The notes below the pieces were generated by a model. The model saw only the letters and a list, made by a program, of their open reading frames with translations, did no database searches and was not told the origin of the DNA. From positions 2,775,999-2,839,998 of the forward strand of contig OY997653.1 in the NCBI GenBank assembly GCA_963921795.1: a stretch of DNA of 64,000 nucleotides. Direction: 5' to 3'. Made by a program: the position numbers and the translations under genes. Below are positions 21,645 to 33,887 of this stretch, one piece after another (the stretch's first letter is position 1; the number at the start of each line of letters is the position of its first letter). The stretch is from Nannobrachium achirus. Its lineage: Eukaryota > Chordata > Actinopteri > Myctophiformes > Myctophidae.

Positions 21645-22092
21645 TTGATTGCGACCGCCAGGTCACAAGTTACTATGAAAAGCTCCACCGACTGTCTGCC
21701 CGTCCGTCCGTCTGTCCGTCCGTCCGTCTATTCGTCTGTCCGTCACGTCATGTCACATCACACTTTTGCTCCTACTCTATCTCTGGCACCGTTGGCCCTA
21801 TCGATGCCAAGCTTTGCACACACACACTCCTTGGATGGCAAATCACAACCTCCAGCTGATTTCTCACATGGCCCTCTTCTAGCGCCACCATCAGGCCGAT
21901 TCTTGCAAAACACATTTTTGGACACTGCTCCTAAAATCATGCAAAGCGTTACACAGTATCTCTAAAACTCATGTCATCAACTTGGATCTGTCCCATGTCC
22001 CATATTCCCTCCTGATTGGCTACGATTGCCTTCTAAAGTTTGTGTATGCAACGTGACGGTCGCTTATCTCCCAATTAGGGAGTCTTACTGGT
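21645..22092 (+). mobile_element. Helitron-like repeat (GCGACC start, hairpin plus CTGG end)
   Basis: Begins ATTGCGACCGCCAGGTCAC, then GAAAAGCTCCACCGACTG, (TCCG)n, GCCAAGCTTTGCACACACAC, TAGCGCCACCATCAGG, GCAAAACACATTTTTGGAC, ATTCCCTCCTGATTGGCTA, and ends with hairpin CTCCCAATTAGGGAG, TCTTACTGG, then T. The internal blocks match, in order, the longer repeats at 44421-46527, so these form one superfamily. Confidence 0.5.
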
Positions 22093-22099
22093 ACCATGC

Positions 22100-23726
22100 G
22101 AAGTGACAGGTGCGTTTTATTTTGCCTGATTCTGAACATGCAATAAAAATAAATTTGATATCAGGCTGTAGCGTATGTAGTGAAGCACCTTTACAAAATG
22201 AATATACTGCAATACAACTCATCCTTCAATCCACCGTTACCAAACTGCATAAAGAGGATTTTATCTTCTGACTGGCATCAGTCATCAATGGGGGGTTGAT
22301 GTCTCAGAGGCACTTCTCTTTTGATCTGCTGAAATGAAGTCTGTGGTGTGTGAAAGGCTCTGGATGTACCTGGAGGAAGCATATCTCTGCATGCTGTGAT
22401 GCACGTCCCTCTGAGTATTATTCAACGGAAAACTTACCTTCCTGCGTCTCCCACGTATAGTGTCTTATCAAAACAGAATCTGGGCTACATCTCTTATTAA
22501 ATCTTTCACTCAACATCTGGGCCCTCTCTCCGGTATGTCAGCATGCTTCCCATTGAGTTTGAAGATCAACCGGCGTTAGAAAAACTCGAAGAAAACTCAA
22601 GGGTGTTAAATTCAAGTCAAATCCAGTTCACTTTTTTGAACAAGTTTGGGAGTACAAATTGGGATTTGTTTTGTCTTCAGAGAAAAGCGTGTTGAGATGA
22701 TGAGTCAAACCATGTGGGCGCTTGGCGGGGGGGCGCTTGTTACCTCTGAAACGTTTGATATGATAAAGTTGTCACTGACGAAGCCCTCGCAGCGCTAAAA
22801 GCCAAGCTAAGCAAACTAATTTGTCTCAGACAGTAACGTGTTATTAATAGAGCTCATCAGACAGTCTGGCTCTGATAAACTCCCCACAATCAAAGAGATG
22901 CTGCTTGTGGAAAGAACATGCAACAGTTGCTTCTGTGTCAGTTTTTCAGGTCTGCCTTATTGTGGTAATGAAGGCTTGTCTCTATGAGGTATCATTCTTT
23001 GATCGGGAGGACTATTATTTAACAACTTTCTCCTAATACTTTCCTACGCTTGTTAAACACCTGTCAGTGAGTTTAATAGAGGGCATGCACATGCATAAAG
23101 TGAATGGCATATCGAGTGGCAAAGTGAGTGGCAAAGTGAGTTTAACGTTGTTTAATGCAATCAGATAGGACTTTACTTTTTGGATGTATGGGCTGTCAAG
23201 GCCAGAACGTTTTTTTTTGCCATCAGTAGGCGTTCCCATATAACTGTCTTCCGGGTATGATGATGATGTTACATGCATACCCTCTATTGCAGAGGGCACT
23301 GCTAGCGCCAATAACAATTAAACAGGCATATACAAAAATATAAAACAAGTCTATTAGATAATTCATTTTCAGTTCTGCCAACTGTCCATTTAGTATCACT
23401 AATATGACATTAATTTACAGAAAGAAAATACACATTTATCCACGTTTCCATGTGGAAATTATACCATTTTAATCAAAATATAATATTTTACACAGAATGC
23501 CTCATTGCCCATTAGTGATGCATACTGTTAGAGCAGAGGATGTGAAACATTTCTTTAATGAGGCTGTCTGGAATACTATTCATGATGGTTCATGATGAAT
23601 GACATAAAGCTACAGACATGCTTAACCTGAGTCGGGAGGCTACAGTTTACGTTTTATTCTGGCGTCCTTTGTGCGCATGCGTAACCTTGTTTAAATAGAT
23701 TTTCCCTCTGTGGGATAATAAAGGTG

Positions 23727-23771
<45 letters not shown>

Positions 23772-23940
23772 GTAAATCCTGCTTTAAACTTCTACAAGAT
23801 GACATGTTGTCAGCTTGTAGATGAAATTGTTTGACAAATTCTGCCAATAACGGCATGCCCTAAATAGAGAGCCTAAAATGTTCATTGTCGGTATTGGCCA
23901 AGAATGAGTGTGTTTATCATCTCCATCCCCCAGTACATAG
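22100..23940. other. Mostly unassigned, ends in (TATC)n retroposon tail
   Basis: Positions 23698-23770 read CTCTGTGGGATAATAAAGG then (TATC)n, the same 3' tail as at 35010-35048, so a retroposon end is likely there. The rest is not recognised; it is comparatively free of repeats. Confidence 0.4.
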
Positions 23941-23948
23941 GCCCCTGG

Positions 23949-24270
23949 TAGTGATGGGCAATCCCGTTCATTTCAGTGATCGGATCATTTCGTTCACGTT
24001 CACGGTAAAGATCCGTTCAAAAGATTCGTTCAAATGATTCGTTCATAGCGTGATTGTCCCGTGAAAAACACAATCGCGGGAGCGTTTTTATTACATCGCG
24101 AGTACAGCCCGCCGTCGCGTCCTGTCTGCCGGCCTGGGCTTTTAGGGGGTGGGGCGGGGGTGTGAACGAAAGTGTGAACGACCCATTTCAGGGATTTGAA
24201 CGAATCGTTCACGAGTCATGCTAATGATTCGAATCTTATGAACGAATCACTCATGAACGACACATCACTA
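23949..24270. mobile_element. hAT-like element (TAGTGATGGGCAA ends)
   Basis: The left end TAGTGATGGGCAATC and right end CACATCACTA are flanked by GCCCCTGG and CCCCCTGG (7 of 8). The interior carries repeated CGTTCAC / GAACGAAT motifs in inverted orientation, typical of this kind of hAT element. Confidence 0.78.
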
Positions 24271-24424
24271 CCCCCTGGGAGATGGATTGCTGAGGGGAGA
24301 TGGAAGCTCAAATCATCAGCTCCTGGTACCCAAACTGTGCTTCTCGTACGCTGGGTTGATGGTGCCCTTGAACAAACTACCCCAGACACATTAATGCATT
24401 TATACTTGAACTAATAAGTCGTAA

Positions 24425-24851
24425 ACATGTTTTATAATGTGTTATGATTTTTACTATGAATCATTATGAATATTTGAGTACTTGAGCTAGCCTATGATTA
24501 TACAATGTTTTAAGCAGATTATAATACAAAAAGGTGAATCCTCATAGCTTGTTTTTTGTATACCCCTAGAAAACAATAAATAAACACAATTCCAGTCATT
24601 CTAGGCATTATGTGGAAGCGTGAATCCTTTTCCGAGACAGAATGTTTGGGGTCCCTGCCTTCTGTTGAGGTTCCCATTTACCAGAGGATAATCCCAAACA
24701 CCCATAGCAGCTCATTAGAAATGGCCTTGCCTCCCACTGGTGCTACTACACTGCTAACCCAGTGCTGGCACACTCTTCATGTAGGACCCCTACCAACCAC
24801 CCCTCACACACACACACACACGCACGCACGCACACACACACGCACACGTGC

Positions 24852-24892
<41 letters not shown>

Positions 24893-25456
24893 CACACACA
24901 CGCCCTTAACTAACCACCCCACCAGGGAGAGGCAGAGAGACAGAGCAGAGAGCGATGCACACACACAACGATACGAGTCATGCAGGAAGCAGCAGGCTCA
25001 GAAAATAATGAGAAAGTTGAACAGTGCCTCGACAGAAATCGATTGAGAAATCAATAGCTCGCCAACCGTGCGCTCTGCACAGGTGAGCTCACACAACAGA
25101 ATAAAGATGCTTCCATTGGTACACATTTGTTTGTACCAATTTCGTTCTTTTTCTTTAATTAAATGGTTCATAAGATGTGACAAACAACAGCCCTCTTGCA
25201 TGTGCTTGAATTCCCACTTGTTCTCGATGATGAGCAGACGCTGCTGTTAATCAATGAAGCTGTAACTAGTTTGCATCTTATTACTAAGAACCAGACCTAT
25301 TTTTCTTTTCTTTTTCTCTCAATAATGTCTCGCCAAAACCAGCTTGCAGTTGATTTGTTTCAGTGTGCTCAGAGATAACTTCAAGAACAAGAATAATCTG
25401 GAAGTAATGCTTGCCATTGGTCGACCAATAGAGCCAAACACTACTGTATAGTTTGA
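24425..25456. other. Unassigned stretch with CA/CGCA microsatellite
   Basis: Positions 24805-24903 are (CA)n and (CGCA)n. Nothing else recognised; the proline/histidine/threonine-rich open frames over it are repeat translations. Confidence 0.5.
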
Positions 25457-25464
25457 ATCCTCAT

Positions 25465-25669
25465 CAGGCACGTGCACACATTTTTACTATGGTGAAGCTA
25501 ATGCAAATGCCCTCAATCAAGCCTCGAAAATAGACGACCTCCAAGCTCACAACGCGTCGCAGCGCGACACGTTCTGAGCTTGGAGGTCTGCTATTTTCGA
25601 TGTTTTCACCAAAAAGGCCCTTTTAGAAATTTCAGCCCCTGCCTCTCTAACATTCTCTGCACGTCCCTG
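25465..25669. mobile_element. hAT-like MITE (CAGGSACGTG family) with intact hairpin
   Basis: The ends CAGGCACGTGCA and TGCACGTCCCTG are flanked by the perfect 8-bp repeat ATCCTCAT (25457-25464 and 25670-25677). The palindrome at about 25524-25600 has the family-specific CCTCCAAGCTC / GAGCTTGGAGG variant in both arms. At 205 bp this is the shortest complete copy. Confidence 0.9.
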
Positions 25670-25677
25670 ATCCTCAT

Positions 25678-27495
25678 AATGGGTGTTAATGGTGAATTGC
25701 TTGCCATACATGAACAACCATGGTAAGAACAAAGTGTTCTCAATGAGACTGGCTGTAACCAGTTTACATCTTATCAAACTGTAAATAGTTATAATCAAAA
25801 TACTATATGCAGACCCGTGGCCAGCCTAATTGGTGCTCTCTGCCAGCTCTCTCGAATGCGCCTCTCTCCACTCGCACGCATACGATTTTTGCGGGTTTTG
25901 GGGTGTTTAGTCGGTTTTGGGTCGGTTTGGGTGGCTCATTAACTGTCGGTGCCGCCTCCCTTGAGATTGCACTCTAGGCGATCGCTTATACCGCTTATAC
26001 CTAGCCACGGCACTGACTATATGTATACATAAGATAGGCTACATACATACATCCTGGAAGACATTTTTTTGTGAATATTGCATTTTGTCAATAGGTCAAT
26101 TATTGCTGCAGTAATGTCTGGTGGTGTCTTAGTGTTTAATTTTCATACATCCTGTATTTGTATGACAAAGTAATGAGTGTGACATTATGATCTCCTTGTG
26201 TCTATTTATTATGGTTCTACCTTGCACAGCAAACCAAAGACAACCAGGCCCTGGTATTGAAATCCAATCCTTTCATCTTTCCTTATTACTTATTAGAATC
26301 ATGACGGATCCATTTGGCATAAGTATGGTAATTTACTTTGTAAAATGGGTATTTTGGGGGCTTGCGTGCGATCAGCATAATTTGTATTCAAATGAGTTTA
26401 GTTTTATCAGCTTCACTAATAATACCGGAACCAACAGTGGTTTGAATCTGTACAGTAGTCATGGATGCGTAGTAATTAAAAACAGTGGGATTCTATTTGT
26501 TTAATCTCTTTGAATGAGTATCGTACAGCATCCCTTTATTAAATCAACTGAAGTGCATTATGGTGGAATAGCACATTTTGATAAGTAAGGAACAGGAGAT
26601 CTGTGCTGTACATGAAACTTCTCTGAATCCTCTGTTTCTGAGCGGCGCCAGCCACTCCAACAACTGACCATGTCCGTTTGTGCTTGTCTGTCCATATGTC
26701 TGTCTGTCGGTATCAGTACGGCCTCAAAAGCCGCAATACCCCTGGGTGACCAACCTTCAAGTGGCGCTGTTGAGCAGTCTTGAAGTGTTTGAAGTGATAC
26801 TGTGTACTATAGACCATATTCACACGGCGGCCATCTTGCCATTAGGTCAGTCTTCAATGCAATGGCCGCCAGGTGAATATGTATAGGCTAAGTCACCACT
26901 CACTCCCCCTGGGTGGGGTTTTTATTCCATCTCTATTTTCTCCCCATTCCTCAGCACACGTCCAAACTGTTTACAGCACAACGTGCTTGTGTGTCATTTC
27001 CAACGAACAGTTCTGAATACAATTACAACAGATTCCAGCAGAATCATTTGCATGTAAATTACTGACTTTTTCCTTTTCTTTTCCAAGACCAGCCTTAGAC
27101 CTGAAGTCAACCTTGAATTTAGAATTGAGTATTTCTATATTTTCATAAGCCTCTTTCTCTGTGGGCCCAATTGATATGGTGCTTATTTTGGTCTGTTAAA
27201 ACCTAGCCTTGACTTGTGGAGTGAGTCTGCATTTCATCAAGATTTTATGACTTGTGCGATTCAACAGGGATTATGGTGTTGATACGATGAATGCCTACAT
27301 ATATATCTTAATTATTAATATCAGCAGCTATTTTGTATACAAGCTACAGTAGTTAAGCATTCAGGCTGTTTCTGTGGTGTTTCTTTTAAGACACACACAC
27401 ACCTCAAAGGTTGATTGACAGGTGCGTAGGACAAAAATACATATATTCAAAAGGCGATCTCCGATAATAAAATCAAAGAAAAGTTCCGCACACTG
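25678..27495. other. Mostly unassigned, one small foldback
   Basis: About 26641-26720 has GAGCGGCGCCAGCCACTCC followed by TCTG-rich sequence, echoing 21472-21495. About 26818-26885 is a small foldback with arms ATATTCACNNGGCGGCCAT. The rest is not recognised. Confidence 0.4.
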
Positions 27496-27499
27496 TTAA

Positions 27500-27946
27500 C
27501 TCTTATTGTGCCTATCCCGAACTAGTTCGGGATATTTATTAACGTCCTGGGTGCCTATCCCGAACTAGTTCGGCTTTTTAAAAAAAAAAGAAAATTGTAA
27601 AAAAAAAATCTGTTTACACGGCCCGCGAGAGCGTCGCGCCGTCGATATTTACCATCCACTCCCATGCAATCCAGGATCTTTAGAGCTCATTTTCTCTGTT
27701 CCATGCATATCCATGAGGTGTGCAAGGTTTAATCATGGCTAAATCGCCGAAAATAGGGCTTCTAAAATGCTTGGTAGCCAATAGCTAACTTCAAGCTAAC
27801 TTCATCCTTTTCCTGTACATGCACAAAGGAAAGTGTTCAGGCGCATCATGGCTGCGCACGGCTTGTGCATATACCAGCGTATCTCTATGGTGTTTTCTAT
27901 GGCCATTGGGCGCCCTCTAGTGGTGCAAAAGGTGGAATTGAAAGGG
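27500..27946. mobile_element. TTAA-flanked element with duplicated CCCGA palindromes
   Basis: TTAA flanks both sides (27496-27499 and 27947-27950). Near the left end the motif GCCTATCCCGAACTAGTTCGG occurs twice, about 41 bases apart (from 27510 and 27551), each containing the palindrome CCGAACTAGTTCGG. Ends CTCTTATTGTGCC and GGTGGAATTGAAAGGG are only weakly inverted. The element at 43334-43757 shares the GCCNATCCCGA motif pair. Confidence 0.62.
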
Positions 27947-27996
27947 TTAAGAACTTTAAAAAAAAAAGTAGCTTCATCAGTCATGTGGACTATCAT

Positions 27997-28512
27997 TAGC
28001 CTGGCGGGGCCCGACGTCATACTGTGTTCACTCACTCATTCCTTCCACAGTATAACGTCTGGCCTTCCCGGCATAGGCAGCGAGTAACCTGATTATTTTC
28101 TGATCGGGGCACAACTTCCTGACAACAAGTGAAAAGCTTTCCCTGATTGGTCCATGTGTAGACGGTGACGTAGATGCATGCTGCAGCATTTTCAAAACAA
28201 CAATGGTTGCCCTCGCGATGCAACAAGTGTAACAGTTAACGCTCTAACGATAAAACAAGCAATAGGTGCAGTTATTTCAGAGTTGGAATCAATTACAACA
28301 ATTAAAAAGGACCACGGGGGATGCGCTAGCGGAGTTCATCGGCCGAAAAGACGTGTTTGTTTGCCGTTCTTCCGACTGGCTGAGAGATGTTTTGCTACGC
28401 TGATTGGTTAGAGGAGTCTGTCTGTCATGGCAAGTACTCCCGCCCACTTTTCAAGCTGCCCATAGGCCGAAGGCCAGACGTTATACTGGGGAAGGAATGA
28501 GTGAGAGAGTGA
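27997..28512. mobile_element. Large foldback between 9-bp direct repeats
   Basis: Near the left, CACTCACTCATTCCTTCC and AGTATAACGTCTGGCCTTC; near the right, their complements GAAGGCCAGACGTTATACT and GGAAGGAATGAGTGAG. GACTATCAT is present at 27988-27996 and 28513-28521. The extreme ends are not good inverted repeats, so the class is uncertain; a 9-bp duplication would fit a Mutator-type element. Confidence 0.5.
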
Positions 28513-28675
28513 GACTATCATCAGAACGGACAATACAGAGCACAATAACCACCGAACATTTATAGGCTAAACACATTATGTGGGTCGATGGATATTCAGC
28601 CTATTGGTTCAACAAGTAATCACACACATCAAAGACACTCAAACAGTCAAAAGCGAAAGATGGCATAGGCTTTAT

Positions 28676-28992
28676 CAGTGGTTCTCAACCTTTTCAGGCT
28701 GCGACCTCCAAATAATCATATTTTAACTGAGAGTGATCTACAAGCCGAGAGTGATCTACAAGCTCACAAAGGTTGCATCTGCGACGTGACGTGAGCTTGT
28801 ATGTCTGCTGTTAACCGGAAGTGTCCCGCAAATAATGCTACAGTAAATTCTCGCGGAAACAGGTTTGGTATTCTGGTTTGTTTACTGTTGAGTGAGAAAA
28901 CAATGTTGCACATCAAGTTAATCATCTGGGGACCCCCCAAAATAATTTGGGGACCCCCCTGGGGGTCCCGACCCACACGTTGAGAACCACTG
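28676..28992. mobile_element. hAT-like element (CAGTGGTTCTCAACC family), reverse, with chimaeric centre
   Basis: The ends CAGTGGTTCTCAACC and GAGAACCACTG are flanked by GGCTTTAT and GGCTATAT (7 of 8). The centre, about 28735-28862, carries a variant hairpin (GTGATCTACAAGCTCAC...GTGAGCTTGTATGTC) followed by AACCGGAAGTGTCCCGC; this block is shared with 35345-35465, outside any such element. Confidence 0.8.
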
Positions 28993-29000
28993 GGCTATAT

Positions 29001-29490
29001 AGCTTATGTTTCCCCTAGAATGAAAGTACCTGTAATTCATGTGTGTATTCCTAGAATAATTCATACTGTACTTGGTAATAAGCACATTCATGGAAATCTA
29101 CATAATAATGATAGACTTTATTACAGCACATCTTGTACGTTGAATGCAGCTCAACCAGCTTTACAAACAGCACCAGGACAAACACACATACATGCATAAA
29201 AACATGCAGGGTACATCCTTTCCCTGCTCTAATCTGGCCTCACGAGACAAGGGATTTGCTTCAGTGTGATCCTGCATATTTTACCCACCTCTGCATAAAG
29301 CTAGGTATTTGCTGTAGATAGATTCACTCCTTCAGGGAGTGCTGTGTCACGTGTCAGTCGTGGTAGTGGCAGCTTTATATCCATATCTTGCTCTTGAACG
29401 CCCATCTTGTAGAATCTTAGCCTATCGTTGAAAGACATTAGGCCACGAGAGCTGCCTTCACCACTACTTAAAGCCCTAATAGGCCTATAC
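29001..29490. other. Unassigned stretch
   Basis: No recognisable repeat end, exon or RNA gene. Confidence 0.4.
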
Positions 29491-29496
29491 TTTGAT

Positions 29497-29573
29497 GACT
29501 GGGGTCCCCCAGGGTTCTGTACTTGGCTCCCTCCTTCTTTCCCTCTACATCGAATTCCTTTTACAAAATCTGC
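29497..29573 (+). mobile_element. LINE reverse-transcriptase scrap
   Basis: One frame reads TGVPQGSVLGSLLLSLYI and ends shortly after, matching the conserved GVPQGSVLGPLLF-type block of non-LTR retrotransposon reverse transcriptases. Only about 25 codons remain, next to a decayed dispersed palindrome at about 29586-29633. The clade cannot be fixed from this length; L2/CR1-like is plausible. Confidence 0.6.
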
Positions 29574-29823
29574 ACCGAAAATCTCTTGACGGCAATCTAC
29601 AAGCTCACAACATGTATGTAGAATGGCTATTTTCGGCCAATATTCGCCTATGAAATGCCAAGAATAATACAGTACATGTATATAGGGCTCAAGCTGGTTA
29701 AATAACCTACTCCATCTGAATGATACTGTTATACATTTATAGTATTATTGCAGACTCATGGGCTGATTATTTATGAGCTCCATAATGCAGGTGGGGCTTC
29801 TGTTGTACTTGATCTGAGTTCTT

Positions 29824-30256
29824 CAGACACGTGCACACATAGACATCGAAGGGGATTGAGCCACTTCCCTTTTATCTGTCTGTAAAAAGGTGTCCTCTCC
29901 AGACCATGAATGCAGTTTTTACTATGGTGAAAGAAATGCAAATGCCGCTCATTCCATGCCATACCTGAAGGCAGCATTCATGAGAATTGCCTTGTCCAAA
30001 CTATCCTGAAATTGAATGCAGCATCTTATGTTGAAAGAATTGCCCTCACTGTTTAGAAATCCATGCCGTTATGCCACATCTCCAGTATTGCCTTTTTTAT
30101 GATTAGTTTAGTGTGTTATCAAGTATTGAAAATAGCCAACCTCCAAGCTCACAACGCGTCGCAGAGCTTGGAGGTCTACTATTTTCGATATTTTCACCAA
30201 AGGGCCCTTTTAGGAATTTCAGCCCCTGCCTCTCTAATATTCTCTGCACGTCCCTG
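29824..30256. mobile_element. hAT-like element (CAGGSACGTG family)
   Basis: The ends CAGACACGTGCA and TGCACGTCCCTG are flanked by the perfect 8-bp repeat GAGTTCTT (29816-29823 and 30257-30264). The palindrome at about 30126-30189 keeps CCTCCAAGCTC / GAGCTTGGAGG in both arms, though its centre is shortened. The sequence otherwise tracks 396-740 in reverse. Confidence 0.9.
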
Positions 30257-30480
30257 GAGTTCTTGGTTTCCACTTCCTGTTCCTGTTTCCCATGTCTGGT
30301 TCGAAACACAAAGCCCTGAAGTCCAATGTCCAGGATGTGTATATGTCACGGTTTGATAGAGAAACAGTACGATCGAGAAACGGAGCGCTCGTCGTGCAGC
30401 GCGGGGCGGAACAAACGGTCGCTTTGATCCACAACAACGTAGCGTCGGCAGGAATGACAACGCCTCACCCCACGGAGGTT

Positions 30481-30556
30481 CGGGTTAGGGTTAGGGTTAG
30501 GGTTAGGGTTAGGCATCGTTTTACTGAGGTTAGGGTTAGGGTTAGGGTTAGAGTAA
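30481..30556 (+). repeat. Interstitial telomere-like repeats, two tracts
   Basis: Two runs of GGGTTA units at about 30481-30513 and 30529-30551 are separated by CATCGTTTTACTGAGG and followed by AGTAAGGCATAGT. The ACTGAGGTTAGG...GGCATAGT framing is shared with 61270-61305 and partly with 15280-15345. The arginine/valine-rich open frame is an artefact. Confidence 0.75.
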
Positions 30557-30774
30557 GGCATAGTAAGCTAATGGCTAAACACTGCCGAGCTAGGCTAGTA
30601 AATAAAGAAAGAGAGTCGCAAACGAGTGACGTCAGCGCCTGCACTAGTGAATGGCTGTCGTCGCCATCTGGTGGTGATTAGTGTGTGGTGAACGACAAAA
30701 CAAGCGCTCTTACAATGAACGTACTGAGTTACCCAAACGTACTGTAACATATACACTATGAGGTAGACCTTTTC

Positions 30775-31000
30775 AACAACAGTTAATCCGGGCTCCCCCT
30801 GAGTTAATGTCGAAGGGTCCTTGAGCAAGACTCTGAACCCCTAATTGCTCCCGGTGAGCAGGTTGGTGCCTTGCATTCTTTCCTCCGCCACCGGTGTATG
30901 AATGTGTGTGTGAATGGGTGAATGTAATGCACAATCTATGTAAAGCGCCTTGGATAAAAGCGCTATATAAATGCACCATTAACCATTTACCATTTAGGTA
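30775..31000 (+). mobile_element. SINE with CCATTTACC-type tail
   Basis: Contains GAGCAAGACTCTGAACC, GGTGAGCAGGTTGGTGCCTT, GTGTGTGAATGGGTGAATG and AAGCGCTATATAAATGCACC, then ATTAACCATTTACCATTTA. Related to 14521-14845 and, reversed, to 8179-8428. Such shared 3' tails usually copy that of a partner LINE. Confidence 0.68.
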
Positions 31001-31209
31001 AGGTAAACAAATGGCATGTGAAGAATCCCAATTGAATATTGATGATTGCTGTTTAGTGCTGGAGCGCAGAACACTGTAGCTTGCTGTGAGACAAGGGAAT
31101 GACTCATCACATTTGCTCTGAGAAAAGGTTCGTGAGCTTGTAGATTGGCTGTTGATTCTGAAGACAATCGATGTTGAGGGACAAAAGGAGCTGGCCAATA
31201 TAGATAGAG

Positions 31210-31400
31210 CAGTGGTTCCCAAACTTTTCAGGTCGAGACCTAAAAGAGAGATTAGACGTTTGCCCTCGCCTGGACCCTAACCCAAGCACATCTACAAACT
31301 CACAACGCGTCGCATTGCGCCGTGTTTTCGCTTTTCTTAATTACAATTTTTTTGAGTTTATGGAAAAAATGGGTCCCGACCCACTGTTTGGGAACCACTA
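31210..31400. mobile_element. hAT-like element (CAGTGGTTCCCAAAC family)
   Basis: The ends CAGTGGTTCCCAAAC and GTTTGGGAACCACTA are inverted repeats. One arm of the dispersed palindrome (ATCTACAAACTCACAACGCG) with a decayed second arm lies at about 31288-31330. No clear target duplication. Confidence 0.65.
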
Positions 31401-31605
31401 GCGCCATGGCTAGTGTTCTATTTGTCTGTCATTCAATGTTATATGAGATACTTCAATGGTTTCCAGTGGAAATAAGCTTAGTCTTTTCATGGATCTCCTT
31501 TTAGTAGACCTTGTACCAGTGAACTGTACCGTCATGAAACTGTACCTTTTCCTATGCAAACTTCTAATAAAGTCTTCAATCAATCAATCAATCAATCAAT
31601 GGCTA
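31401..31605 (+). mobile_element. Non-LTR retroposon 3' end with (CAAT)n tail
   Basis: Ends CTTCTAATAAAGTCTTCAAT then (CAAT)n. The same sequence, reversed, is at about 54612-54785 (CATTGAATGACAGACAG, CCTATGCAAAC complement). Two copies with the same tail and different flanks indicate a retroposon; no ORF remains. Confidence 0.6.
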
Positions 31606-32690
31606 CCCCAGTCAAGTATAGCCTATAGGGTTTAAGTGGTTATTCAAATATTATGCATAACAAAATATTTACTGTTTCACAAGTACTGTGTTCATAATGC
31701 AGCAACCAGCGCCACTTGAACATTCATGCGTAGCCACTATCCAGCCACCTAATAGTATTGTTCAATCTTCCAAACAAATTGCCATTTACTTATAGGCAGT
31801 TGCATCTTTCTGATACTCCTCCTCACAAGCCCAAAAGTGCACTGGGCCCAGCATGAAGTACAATACAGCCAAGCATTTCACACAAACACAGCTGCAGAAG
31901 CAGTTGAAGCAATCCCAGCAGGTGGAGGAGGACTAATACTTGAAACAGACTTGTGGGATGTGAAATGCTGTAGGCAATGTTTCATCTGGAATGGGACCAA
32001 TATTGTTTGTTTTTTAACTTTTAAGAGGGAGGAGGAGGAGGGAGAAAAACAAACAGAAAGGCAGAGCAGTATGGAATTGTTTGTGTCAGTCAGGGCATTT
32101 CCGAATCCTCCAGAAATGAGTTTTTCTTATCTGCCAATGCGAAATGTGTTGCCTTCAGCAAGTGACCTTGGTTATGGATTAGATATGCTGTGTATACTGT
32201 ACGTATTTGAAGTGAATTTGTTTGGAGCTGCTTAACTTTGCACTATCCTCGCGGAGAGGAAAATGCCTTTTTAGATTAAGCCTTATCCAGCAGCGAGATA
32301 CCTTGTCTCTACCACGGGCTGCACAATAGTTTACATTTGACCATAACAAGGGAGAATATCTTAACATCGATTGGAATCGCCTCGGTGGATGCATGCGACG
32401 ACGCCCCTGCAGCAAAGCATTTGTTCATGCATTTAAATAGGAATATTATTATAATGACGGAAACCTTCCACCTGTAGGCTCTGCTGTTCTGCCAGTCTGC
32501 TAACTCTTTTGCATGTCATTGAATATTAGTCTGTAATTGGTTTGAGGGTGTTGAAGGTAGAACGTTTGACCCCTCGCTACTCTCTCAGTGGAAGCTCTGG
32601 ATAATTCCGCTGTCAATCTCCTACACGCTATCACAGATGGACCATTAGAGCTGTAGAGATAGAAAGATGTCACATGGTGTTGGTAACACT
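31606..32690. other. Unassigned stretch
   Basis: Contains a 132-codon open frame at 31837-32235 with no family resemblance, no recognisable splice context and low-complexity glutamate-rich centre. I do not call it a gene. Confidence 0.4.
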
Positions 32691-32691
32691 A

Positions 32692-33254
32692 AGGGTGCGT
32701 TCGGATTCAGAAACCCGCACCGGGTGTGTGCTCAGTGTAGTGGTTGCAGTGGGCGTGACGTTGTATAGTGCGTCCAGTGTGGCTTGTTTACGAACTACCA
32801 GTTAATAGGCAGCTGTGTGAGCTTTTTCACTCTGAACTCTGAATGTAAACTTTCTGAAAAGCAGCAGTTGCTATAACGTAATGTTGATATTGAAAGGAGA
32901 TGTAATTCATAACATTGGCATACCATGCTGTTAGTTTACACGTTGCTGCGTGTGAAATTATCAAGCCCAAACGACCAATTAGGCTGCAAATGCTGCATTT
33001 TGCTGTCATTTCCTCCATTGTTCACAGTTGAGAAGCGCTTGAGACATGGCCATGAAAACCAACCAATCAGAACACCGCACTGACGCACCACACCGCCCAA
33101 CCCCATCTTCTGAGTAGGGTCGGTCAGTCCGTGCACTCAGCACACTGGTGCACCGCGCACTGGATTTGCGAACGACAACGCACCAAGTGCACCGAATAAA
33201 CGAACGACAACATGGCATACCAGTGCGTTGAGTGCGCATTTCCGAGCGCGCCCT
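32692..33254. mobile_element. hAT-like element (AGGGYGCGYTCGGA ends)
   Basis: The left end AGGGTGCGTTCGGATTC and the complement of the right end (AGGGCGCGCTCGGAAATGC) are similar. The interior repeats GCACTCAGC / CAGTGCG motifs. No matching 8-bp flanks were found. Confidence 0.5.
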
Positions 33255-33419
33255 ATATTGAATGGGTTTCGACACAGTGGGAGGATGGACGCGTTAGGAC
33301 CCTTTTGCTGCGTCTCAGACGTTCTGACTGAAATCTACACCGAGGAATCCTCATTGTCCATTTATAGAGGAGTAAAGTGTCATCAATGTGTAGTGGAGGA
33401 ATAGGAGTTGCTTTTAGGA

Positions 33420-33879
33420 CAGGGGTCTTCAACGTTTTCAGGCCAAGGACCCCTTAGTTGAGAGAGAGAGATGAAGCAGGGACCCCCTGCACAACCTGTT
33501 CATAGATTCCATATAGTTTCATCGTTTGACAGCACAATCATCAGTGTATTTTGGATTCATGTCAATTTGTGTTTTCAGATATTTAACCACTTGAGGCATC
33601 ATAACCTAATACATTTGACCTTTCACGCTGTACTTAGTCTGCTCTTTTTCCCCTCTAAACCAAATCTCGTTGCCAAGCATAGCAGATCTACAAGCTCACA
33701 ACGCCTCGCAGCGCAAGGCGCTGTGAGCTTGTAGATCGGCTATTTTTGGCAACAGGTCTCAGAATATGGACACTAGGGTTCAAGTTGTTAATATCAAAAG
33801 GACTGAAAAATTTGGAGGACCCCCTGTAGTAACTCTGAGGACCCCCTTGGGGTCCCGGAGCCCCTGTTGAAGACCCTTG
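33420..33879. mobile_element. hAT-like element (CAGGGGTCTTCAAC family)
   Basis: The ends CAGGGGTCTTCAACG and GTTGAAGACCCTTG are flanked by the perfect 8-bp repeat TTTTAGGA (33412-33419 and 33880-33887). The 85-bp palindrome at 33669-33753 extends symmetrically into the element (GTTGCCAA / TTGGCAAC), whereas the sister copy at 54056-54507 has TTAGCC / GGCTAA at the same place. Confidence 0.92.
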
Positions 33880-33887
33880 TTTTAGGA

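Noticed and set aside
30481-30556. Relic of a chromosome end fusion
   Set aside because: The tracts share non-telomeric framing with two or three other sites, so spread within a mobile element is simpler.
31837-32235. 132-codon open frame
   Set aside because: No recognisable domain, low-complexity centre and no splice context; length is within chance for 64 kb.
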